Assembly (NCBI RefSeq): GCF_029227915.1
Contig: NC_079878.1
Span: 25,755,501-25,819,500 of the forward strand
DNA: 64,000 nt
Reading direction: 5' to 3'
DNA from: Hydractinia symbiolongicarpus
Lineage: Eukaryota > Cnidaria > Hydrozoa > Anthoathecata > Hydractiniidae
A program made the translations under genes and the position numbers. Positions 26,934 through 38,200 of the stretch are shown here, piece after piece; position 1 is the first letter of the stretch, and the number at the start of each line of letters is the position of its first letter. The notes under the pieces are model-generated. The model ran no database searches, was not told the origin of the DNA, and worked only from the letters and a program-made list of their open reading frames with translations.

Positions 26934-27052
26934 ACTCCCTATCTAAGCCATCCTCCTGGAGGAAATAGACAGGGTATTTCCCTCAATATTTGTAAGGCAA
27001 GCCATGTAAAATATGCACATCTACCTATCTATCTAGCTATCTATCCAGAACC
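26934..27052 (+). repeat. tRNA-derived SINE, 3' part with (TCTA)n tail
   Basis: TCTAAGCCATCCTCCTGGAG, GACAGGGTAT, GCAAGCCATGTAAAATATGC and a tail of TCTA-type repeats match the end of the full SINE at 55,964. It is either the end of the copy whose head is at 26,390, separated by a 400-bp insertion, or a separate truncated copy. Confidence 0.75.
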
Positions 27053-27696
27053 TAAGAGCTTACCACCGCTTTAAAAAAGTAAACAAATAACATCTCGCTT
27101 GAATGTTGTTGCCAGTCCTTTATTTTTATTTTTTACTCACCTGTTTGTCCAGCTTTCTATAAATTATACATGTTTATAAACCAAAGTAAAATAATGGGTC
27201 AAGCAAGTAAAGCAATGGGTCATCGTAATTTTGGATGACACAAAAAGGAGCCAAGAATATAATGAAAAATATAATAACCTGCCTACACAAACTCCATCTC
27301 ATTATTAGCTAGGTATAGCTTTTAGCTTTAGTCTCAGTTGCTAGCTACTTAACTTATAAATATCAGAATAAGAATGTGAGCAAGTAGTGATTAAACAATC
27401 TGATCTTCTACCTCAGCCTCATATAGTAGCTGCACTTCTTCCGCTACCATATTTTATGACGACACGAATAAATTAGCAAAGTAGATTAACATCATACATT
27501 ACTTGGGAGGGTTTTTCTTCCCTCATAACAAAAAATGTTATTATTTAAAGGGTAAATATCTTATTGATCAACTTTGTAGTATGATTTAGTATAAGGTAGT
27601 GAATAATTGGAACTGAAAATCCATTTCATATTTCTTTCTGTTAGCAGCACACACAACAAAAATCAAAATGGTAGATACTGATGTAAATAAAGCCTC

Positions 27697-30600
27697 ATGG
27701 CAGCTTCGAAAACTTTTTGCGGCGTTTTGATAGACCTCAGCGGTACGGTTCATGTTGGTGAAGAGCTGATTTCCAACGCAAAGAATGGTCTATTAAGGTA
27801 GCTTGTGTGTTTGTGTGACGTTTAAGCACTGCAATGGTTTTTTTTAATAAAAGCTGCCACAAATGAAGCAAGTGTTTTTAGATAGGAAATCTAAAGATAT
27901 ATATTTCAATTTATATATCCTTCTTAGAGGTTTTTTGTGTAAATATTTCTTTCTTTACTCATTTCTTTTTTTCTTATAAGCTAGACATTTTTGGTGGTGT
28001 TTTTTATCTTTGATTCACTTTGAGTCTTCCCACTATAATTTGGGTTATACGTTCTTCTAATAGACTGCAAAAAGCAAATATACCATACCGCTTTGTAACG
28101 AACACAACTAAAGAGTCAAAGGATTTGCTTGTAAAACGTCTGAAGAGGTTACGTTTAGATGTCCATGATTCACAAATCTTTACTTCATTGTTAGCTGCAA
28201 AACATTATGTTACAGAAAATAAATTGAATCCTCATTTAATGCTGCATGACGACGCCCTATCAGAATTCTCAGATATTCAGACAAATGGAAAGCCTGATGC
28301 TATTCTTATTGGCCTCGCTCCAGGCAAGTTCGATTACAGAAGTTTGAACAAAGCATTCAGGTATTATGATTTTTGCAGTGACGCTACGTTTTATCTCCAA
28401 ATTTTAAAGGATTGTGACATAATATTGTGAATCAAAACTTTGTCATTAAATTTTGCAATTATAAAGTCATAAAATAAAAGACTAAGTATTGTTTCGAATC
28501 TTTAGATAAAAAAAAAATTTTAACAAAAAATAAGACATAAAATATTGCAATTTGCCGATTTGGGATAATTTATGCAGCAAACATTTCTGTCCGCAATAAT
28601 TTTTGGCTTTTATACTTGCAATTTCCTAGATGTAATTATAAAATTATAAGCTAGAAAACACAGTTAACTCACTTCAAATAAATAAAAGGCCTATTCATAG
28701 TCAGCATTCTTAAGATCTAATTCGCAAAGGCTATTTCTGTAGTTCGTATATTTTTTAGTTCGTTTTAAGATATTCTGAAGAAATAGAAACTCTAACTTTC
28801 CCAGTTATTGGCATGTCTAGCCAGATGCTTCTATGAGAAACTTTAAGTTGATCGTAATCAGAGCCTCCCTCAAAGTTTTATTTTAGACGGAGCAAGTTTA
28901 ATTGCAATCCACAAGGCACGTTACTATAAACGATCTGATGGTTTAGCATTGGGACCAGGTCCTTTTATTTCCGCGTTGGAATATGCAACCGGTAAAAAAA
29001 CGGTTGTGATTGGAAAGCCAGAAAAAGAGTTTTTTCAAAGCGCAGTTAAAAGTATGCACCTTGAAGAAAACGCAACTTACTTCATGATAGGAGATGTGAG
29101 TAGAAAAGTTCGTACATTATTCAAACAAATTTTAACAAGAAAATTTGAGATTGGTTGATTTTGCGCTGAAATCGGTAAATTAAGTTTAAGCCAACTCTCT
29201 TGCGCAATTCAAGGTGCGTATCCATCAACCATCCACTAGCCCCCCTCAAATATTGTTGTCATTCTGGTAACTTATACTAATTTTGTATCCGTTACTAACT
29301 CCTTTTGTGTACGATTTCAAAAAAAGTATTAGAAAGGTATGAAATCTTTTTTTTTCATTTCGTTGTCGTCACTTTCAATAATGCTTGTGCGTTTTTCGTT
29401 GAAATTAATTTTTAATACACGTCTTATCGTAGATTTATCTATGCTTCTTTTTTTTACAGAAGACAAAAATGCTTCTAAATATCGAGAATAAAGTTAATGC
29501 ACTATCTTTGTTGTTGTTTTTTCATTCCACATTTGCTTTATGCACTGACAATGTTGAAAAAATTTGTGGATGGCGGATTTTATTTTACGGATTTTGAACA
29601 AAGATCGAAGGCAGAAAAACATTTAGAGATTTTTTGTAGAAAAATCTGTTTGACATTTTACTACAACAAGAATTATGGATATTGTTCACTTTTTTATACT
29701 GCTACTGTAAGAGGCCTTTCATTATTATAAACGGTTTTGAAAACCTGTTGACAATAACGAGTTGTTTTGATTAAAAAAACTCAACTTTGCGACAACTTTA
29801 CAATAAAAGTAGTGCGGTAAGATGACAATACTGTTGGGTATTTACCACGAGAACTTGCGAGGATAATGAAATATTTTTTGGGCAAAGGAGCTTCAATGTA
29901 TGTGAAACCGCCTTCACGCCATTACCGACGATCACCATTGGTAAGCGACATTGAAATTCCCTGTATTGTATATTTAAAAATGAACTCTACATTAAAAAAT
30001 GCACAGCTTGTAGAACGCTACCTCCAATCGTTATACAAACCCAAAGGACGAGAAAATACTTAGATCTTTGATCACTGAAGTGCTTCCGGAGCGGTGGGTT
30101 AGAAAATATCTAAATCTGCTGATGATTTTGATTTAGACTTGTAATACTTGTGTTGTCGAAAGTAAAAATAGGTGAAAACACATACAATTTTTTTTTTCAA
30201 ATTAAATTTTCCCAAATCAGCTTCCTAGGCTATTTCACGTGACATGATCTTTCGCGAATCCGCAGGTCAGCATTTTTCGCGGGTATTTACTTTCGCGAAA
30301 ATGGCAAAAAAAAACGCGAAACTTTATTTCCGTAAAGTATAGTTCTTGCTAATATTTTCCTTAACCCTATTTGGTATGGGGGGCATAAAGTGTCCCCGGC
30401 ATTTTCAAAGTCTCATTACTTTTTAATTACTGGATAAAATTCCTTGAAATTTTAGGACTTTTCTTAACTTTTATAGGTCTTTCGGACAATTAAATTTTTT
30501 TTTACAAAAATTGTCCTGTCAATGTTACTTTGTCCTTTATTCACAGGTGGTCATATCAACTTTTGCTGTAGTGCTAAAAATAAATGTTTTATAAACTAAC

Positions 30601-32182
30601 CAGTTGTAGGAATATGTGATTATGCATGTGATACTGACATAAAGTCATCATACAATATTGACATACACAATGTGTAATTTGCAGATCGGAATACTGGTAA
30701 TTTACAGACTGGAATATTTCTATTCTCCTATTTTTATATCTATCGTCATGCGGTGACGTCATAGGTCATTTTGTCACATGTCAATCCAATTTGCCTTGTT
30801 TGAGTACTTACCGACATGAATGCGCATTGATATACCAAGTTTTATTCCATGATAACTACTAACACCAAGGTTCTCAAATATCGATTTTTTAAACAAGTTT
30901 GAATTCTGATCGATTTCCATTCTCTCCCTAGAGAAATTCTTTGGTAACACCTGCAAATGTTTCTAATTATGACTTACATTCTTATATTAGGTTTTTTAAT
31001 GACTAGTACTGCAAATATTTTTAAAAAAGATAAAAAACACGATAATTTCCAAAAAAAAGATATATTTTCGCCAACCATTGTCTCATTATGACGTCATTAC
31101 TTCCTGTGATGACATGCCAACCAAAATATTTTGTCATTAATTAAGTCACAACATATTGATGCTTCTTTGTGCCAAGTTTCGTCACTTAAAACCAAACTGA
31201 TCAAAAGTTACAGCCCGCGGGCACTTTATGCCCCCCCCCCTACTCACAAGGGTCAAAAAAAGCCCATACCAAATAGGGTTAACTATAATATCACCAAGAA
31301 AAATTGATACAGATAAGAATTCACATAAGTTTTCCACGTGTCGCAATTGAATACATGTTTCTTTTAAAAACATGACATACGCATCTATAGGCTTAAATTT
31401 GGTCATTTTAAGCATATGGTAAGCATTATGTGAGCCTAAGAAAATGTTGTAAAGTTTTTGTTCTTTGTTTCGTGAGCAGTTTTTCTTTTTATTCTTAATG
31501 TATTATTAACCAGTATGTACATACTGGTTAATTCAGATATTTATAATTTTCTGTAATTACTGATGTTAAAAATTCAAATGCAAATATTTTTTTTTTAAAT
31601 AAGCATATTTTGAGCCTCATCATGTGTTTTCCATAAGCAATAAGTTTTTTTGTCAGTAAGCATAAACTCCTCCAGCCTTATTTTGAATTTCAATTGCTCA
31701 TAAAAAACATGTAGCTTTTCATCCACTTAGGATGTGAAAGATGATATTGATGGAGCACAGAAAGCTGGTATGTTGGGAATTTTGGTCAAGACAGGTAATA
31801 TAGCACCATTACTTGCATTAATTAAATCTTACGAGATGAATATTGCGGGAAACTAATTTTTGCGAAACGCTTATTTGTAAAAATATACATATATCTGGAA
31901 ACCCTACTTGCGAAATAAAAATTTTGTAATTGAATTGCAAACTTTAACCCCGCCACTATTTATCTAACATTAATAAATAGACATCAGGCAGCTCAACAAA
32001 GTTAGGCAAACGTTTATTGCAAAGTCCATGATTATACTTTTTTACCAGGAAAATATCGCAAAAACGATGAAGGTACGATCAACCCTGCTCCTTACCGCAC
32101 TGTTGACAGCCTTGCTGATGCAGTAGAAATCATTATAGAATACGAAACAGGCTTACAAAACCTTCATGAAACCGGATTATAA
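27697..32182 (+). CDS. HDHD2: HDHD2-like HAD-superfamily phosphatase, 5 exons
   Basis: Exons 27697-27797, 28064-28360, 28876-29095, 31731-31794, 32049-32182; phases agree, 816 bases, 271 aa (human HDHD2 259). HAD motifs: motif [10 protein letters not shown] with the nucleophile Asp, motif [11 protein letters not shown], motif [11 protein letters not shown], motif [16 protein letters not shown], formed across the exon 3/4 junction. The cap-region blocks ([27 protein letters not shown]) and [16 protein letters not shown] / [14 protein letters not shown] leave little doubt of HDHD2 over LHPP. Substrate is not established for the family. The 2.6-kb intron 3 holds a piggyBac-like MITE. A poly(A) signal AATAAA lies at 32,231, 49 bp after the stop. 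An out-of-frame ATG at 27,668 opens a 20-codon uORF overlapping the main start. Confidence 0.94.
30361..31282. mobile_element. piggyBac-like MITE flanked by TTAA
   Basis: The 922-bp unit starts TTAA-CCCTATTTGGTATGGG and ends CCCATACCAAATAGGG-TTAA. A second inner pair of inverted motifs (GGCATAAAGTG and GGGCACTTTATGCC) follows. TTAA target duplication with a CCCTA terminus is the mark of piggyBac-type elements. No transposase is encoded. It sits in intron 3 of HDHD2; a decayed relative is at 1,273. Confidence 0.85.
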
Positions 32183-32236
32183 AACAGAGAACTCATGTAA
32201 ATTTGCTAAGAATGTACAGTTGTTTCCAAAAATAAA

Positions 32237-32262
32237 TTACGATATATATATATATATATACA
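32237..32262. repeat. (TA)n tract between convergent stop codons
   Basis: A short TA microsatellite sits directly after the HDHD2 poly(A) signal and 24 bp before the EFCAB2 stop. Confidence 0.8.
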
Positions 32263-32285
32263 CATTTTCTTTTTTGTTTTGTTCA

Positions 32286-35200
32286 TCACCAAGTTCCATC
32301 ATCGTCAACAACCATAAGCGATACATAATCCTTGTACGAGACACACCCTTTGTCAGGATCCACAGCTGCACTTAACATCTCTTCCATTTCTTCCTGCGTA
32401 AAAGGTTCACCTAAAAATAAGGAACTGAACACTGTATGTTAACTTCTGTGTTCGCGAGATACAAAAATTTAAATTAATCGTTCTGTAAGATTGGATATTT
32501 CACGCGGATCGCAAATCTTCAACAGATGTCATATTTGACAACATTAATTCTCACTATATACAGCGTTGCGTGACACGAAGCAATATTTTTATGCGATAGT
32601 AACAAATTCAATTTTATTGATTTTATTGATTGCTGATTGATTAATTTTTTTGAATTTTGGTCCTCTGTAATTACATAAATACATGCTCAACATCATTTTA
32701 CTTTGCTCGATGATGGAGAAAGGATCTCCCGAAACGTCCCCTACTAAACTATCATCTTGGCCTCAAAAATTTATTGTGTTGCAACAGGTAACATTTCAAG
32801 CACAACAAGGAAAAAAATCGGTATAATCACGTCACAGATAATTTTTTCACCCAAAGGCTTTTTTAGTAATTGCAGTTTTTTTTACCTTTAGAGATATCTG
32901 TAAATGTAAAAAACTAATGCCTTCGTTTCATCGTGTCAATGCCATAACCATATTCCGTCAAATACAAAATTAAAAATAAAAATTTTAAAACAGCAAAACG
33001 CAAATGTTTTTTCATGCGAAATCATAGTCAATTTAAAAAACGCGAAAGTTTTTTCAGGCGAAAAAAAATTCTTTTTTCAAGCAAATTTAAGGCCCCTCCA
33101 TGAAATTCGTCGCTATCAAAAAAATGACAAATGGATGGATATTATTAATACGTATACAATTTTTCCATTTTTCAGTCTATCATTCTATTACAAATGTTGT
33201 CTCTTTCCTTCTCCTTGCTAAGCATTTCTCTGATATGTTTATTTCCTCCAGTACTTGTCGCAGCTTACTCCTTTTTTTCTAATTTGCGCTGAAACAGGTG
33301 GAGTGTTCACGGATGTGGGTGAAGTCATTACAAAATTGAAAAGGTTGCCAAAGGCTCTGCCTACGGGGTCGAGATAAAACGTAACATGTATAGAAGAATT
33401 TGAATTGTTATGTGGTAGCAAAATTCAGCGGTACATTGGTGAAGATGGAAAAACCAGTGACGAAACTGATTCTCAGTGGGAAGTTGATAAAAAAACTTAC
33501 TTTTTGCTCAGTTGCGAAAGTTTTTTGCACGCGAAAATAGCCTTTTACTTCGATTCGTTTCTGCACTTTAAGTAAGTTCAGCAAAAATAGTCTGTACAAA
33601 CACATTTCTTAGAAATAAATTTCTCTTAAAGGCTTTTTTCCACGCCAGAATAATGTTTCGCGGCGCAGGAACGAACGGAAGATTTTTCCACGGAAATTAC
33701 CAACACAGAACGTAGTGCAATGTGATGCAATTTTCATGGCTAACCTGATTATCAGTGTTTCCGTACAGAACGAACAGAAAAAGTTAAACACGGTTGCCAT
33801 TTTTTGGAAATAGAAAAAAAAATCCGAGCGTGTTGAGAACAATTCAAGTGCGCATGCTCATGAAACTTTTTGTTCAAGCCCGTTTTTCTTACAGTGGAAA
33901 ACAGAGTTTAGCTGATTAAGAACTTACCTTCTTCTGAGATAAATGCTTGTATTTCGTCGACTGTCAAATGTTCCTTTCTTTCCGTATCTAAAACCTAAAA
34001 CACAAGAAATGTTGCAAGTGCTTTTCGAAGACTACACAAGAAGGGAATGCAGAATTATACACTGCCGGTAACTTGAACCTTTAGGGACATGTCAATTATA
34101 TATGAGAAACTGGTCGAATTAAGGCAACTTCTAAGAGAGAAATTATGCTTGTTGAAATTCAATATGAATGTGATATTTACAGTGTCAAATTGTTTTATTA
34201 ATAAGACAAAACTCTAAATTTCCCAATTTTTTGCGGGGAAAATTTTGAGGAATTCCCCCTAAGTTTAAATATCACAATGCAGTTTTTCTGGAAAGAAGTT
34301 TCGTTTATCAGTCTTATTAGGTTTCTTCACTGTCGAAAGTTAAAATTTAAACTTTGAGATTTTTCACGGCTATTGATTTCCTTTCCCAGTTCAAAAGTTT
34401 GTGTTATCTGAAGAAATCAGCCTTTAAGAAAACAAAAAAATGGTTCAAGAAAGTGAATGGCCAAACCAACCGAAGTTTAGAGAGAATTTTATTAAGGGGG
34501 TATAAAAAAAGTGTAAAGGGACCGCAAAAGACAGTTTAAGAGAACAAAAGTTCGTGTTAGCCGGTGTTGGAGTTACCAAATTTAACTGTATTTAACACTG
34601 TACTTCGAAAGCTTTAAGTAGTTTTTCTTCGTTTGCTGGTCGATATCTAAAGAATATAAAAAAGAACTGCAAAAAAAACAAAAAACAAAAACAAAAAAAA
34701 CCGGATGATAGACGAAAATGACGATAACGTTCACTCTACGCATAAGCGAAATAGTTCGCTTTTTTCATTTTCACAATTAATTTTCCGTTTTGCGAGAATT
34801 AATTTTCCCAAATTTTGCGAGTGTTTTAATTTCATGAAAGCTAGTTACCGCGAAAACAGTAAGAAATAAACCAGCCGTTTCAGCAGGAGGTTCTACGGCG
34901 TATTACTGATTTATACCATTCCTCCATGTGGGAGTATTTGCCTTACTTCTCCAATTGCGCAGAAAAGGTGATCACGTTATTAACAATTATTTTCAACTGG
35001 CACAGAAAACGATGAAAAGTATGAAAGTGGAAAAATGGGTTCAAATTTGTAAACACTGATTTTTTGAAAACTAGATGAAACATAACATTCAACAAAAACA
35101 ACTATTTTTGATTTCATTTGTGTTTTAAAAAGAATTTTAGCTTGTTGAAACTACTCAACAGGCTAAAATTCTACAAATCTAGCTTTAGATCACAAAAAAA

Positions 35201-38200
35201 TAACAAACAACCGTTTTAGCTTGGCGAAACTCGCGAAATCAACTGATCATAAAATAAAAATTCAAAATGATTTATTTGTAAAAATAATCGGTTTTTGTAC
35301 CTTTGGGTAGTTCTTTTGTCAACACTCAAAAACTAATAATTTCCGTACCGCTACACTAAACTGGTACCCTTTCGTGCTTAACTAGTCTCGATAGTAAAAA
35401 CGGCGTCAAAAAAGAAGCCTATTTAAAATTTCTACCGGCTAAAGCCGTAGAACAACTAGGTTATCGTGAAATTCGTTCAAATTCTTTGAGATTTTTTTAA
35501 AAAAAATCGAATTACACTATTTTTCCATCTGATTTATCATTTTATATACCACGCACCATAAATAATATATAGAAATTTAACGTAATAAATTTTTAAAAAA
35601 ATTATTTCTTGTCCACTAAAAGTGACAGAAATCATCATTTGTATTATGTGTCCATCAACTTATCACCATGGACAGCGAAGACGAACTTTCGTGTGTTCTC
35701 GCTAAACTTTAATAGAAAATCACGTTGTTTTTCTTATTGTACCAAAAAGAGAACAAAATAGCGCGAAGCTAAATCATAAGTTTCAAACAAGGCGAGTCTA
35801 AGTAAAATAAGAACAAGCCAGGATATCAATTCTAATTCTCTCTTATGTATCTTCTCTTATTATCTTCGGATAAATGCTTTTGCTGGCGGTTCATTATTTT
35901 ATATTCTTACTTACAATACCTGCCAAATAATATTTATATTCGCGCGCTTTGTTAAAAAAACAAAATTATGAAGCTGCATTAGCAACACCAAATTTTCTGA
36001 TATAAACAAAAATTCCAGAGAACTGAGAAAAGATTTATTTATAGCTTTTTATTATTTCCAGGAGGGGCCATGGCTTAGATGGGGAGTCCTAGAGTATTTA
36101 ATGCTTATTTTTAGCTACGCAGACCGAATATCAACATCCCACGGCCCACACCTTCTGCCATTTTCCCAATTTCCGTCACATGGCTTGGGTTCACCCGGGG
36201 CTATGGTAACATTCACTCGCCCATATTGAATCACTGTCAAGGGGAAACAAACGCTGGTCTCCCGCACAAAGTACGAGATTTATAACCACTAAGCTACAAC
36301 GCCATGACTTTTATTTCGCCAGTTATATTCACTTGAGTGCTATTTGTGCCACAAGTCCCTAAACCACCTTATTTAAATTTCACATATTATGTTTGTTTAT
36401 TTTAGAAAGTCTTACCACTATAAAGGATTTTGATAACATTTTTGTCTCTCTTAGATTTTCTTGGTAAGAACCGCACTTCAAATTGTCAGCAAAACTTAAA
36501 TATAATAGGAAGCCTATGCTTACAAAAAACAATGAGTGTACAATTGGACAATTTTTCCACATCAAAGGTTTAAGAACTCACCTTCTTTCGATCAAAATAC
36601 GAAGCATAACAGGCTCAAATTTCTCATATCTGATATAACCAGTCGGTTCCTCTTCCTCTACCTATATAACAATGTGGTGCTGAATGAGAACTGAACGTAA
36701 AAAAAGTAAAGCGCTGGAAGAAAGAAAAAAAAACCAAATTTTGCATTACCAAAACTTTGCCCATCCATTACATACCGCATTTGTAACTGCCAAATGAAAA
36801 TACTTTTTTCTTGAACTACAGTTTACTTAATATTCACATATCCAGTATATATTATACAGTACAGTAAAATTACACAAATTTATCCCACATTATGTCCTTG
36901 TTGCCAACATAATAATCACAGATATTTTTGGATATGTTTAGGACAAGAAGCTGTTTCTTGGCCTTCTTTTGATCAGCATTTTGCACATATTTTGCATATA
37001 AATGTGCTAAGGATGTCATAATATATCCCTTGAATCTAATACTTCTTAATGTCTCAATACACATGTAGTTGGGTAAATTTTGTAGATACTCAATCAATCA
37101 ATTAATTAATCAATCAATCAATATTTTTAGAAGACCACCAAAGGTATAAAAAATAATAGTAGGTCAACATAATATAATATGGTGTACATTATATTATATT
37201 ATGTTGACCTACTTTGGTATCAACCACTGATGCAAAACTAGAAGGCAAGGCAGGCTCAGTAATAGCGCATCAAGAAACAGCACAGGGCAAGTACAGGACA
37301 TCACAGGACGAAGCAAACATTTAGTTGAAATTAAGTGTAAATGAGAGAGAGAGATCAGTTGAATAGATAAATAAGAATTTTAAAATGCTATTTTTAAATT
37401 TGGTTAAAAATACATTAGCCAATTTGGAGTATGGGTTAAGAATGCTGCAGGGTTGCCAAGATTGAATAGATTGTTGTCTAGTGGACAAATAAAAGCTTTT
37501 TTGTTAATAAAGATTTATAGTTACCCTTGTAAAGGGCATCCATAATTTTTTGTACCATATTATTAACAGCATGCATTGGACCTTTTATATAATTGCAAAA
37601 ATTTTGTTGTATGAATTCTATTATTATTGTTAAATTATTAATTCGGGCATATGACTTCACAATAAAAATAAGTGCGAGAAGTTTGATTGATGATGCCATT
37701 GTTGTTATTTAATTTTAACGGATATTTTGTCTTTTTACTACAAGACATTATCAACATAAATTGTTACAATTATCTTACAAGTTTTTTAAATATAATTTTC
37801 AACAACTACATAATACACAGAGGACGTATAAAACAATACTTAACAAAACATATAACACGTAATGGCAAACCCAAGGGTATTTAAATTATATACCGTTGGT
37901 AAGGGTAACGTCCACTGTGCGGAGCACAAATGCACTCCTCTCCTTGTTGACTGCAAATAATATTTATCTTAAAACAATTTTAATGGAACAGACAATTCTT
38001 GTGGGACTGTTATCACGAATATACATGGCCTCAGCTTTTTTTCTCTTTTTAAAGTGGTGAACATTATCTACTAAAATACTGAAGTTCTTTTGTTCAGCAA
38101 ATGGGTGATTCTCAGTGACTAAATGTTTTAGGATGTGAGAGTTCTTTCTCGCTGTTTCACCAATGTATGTAGCATCGCAAGATTCCACTGGACAAGTATA

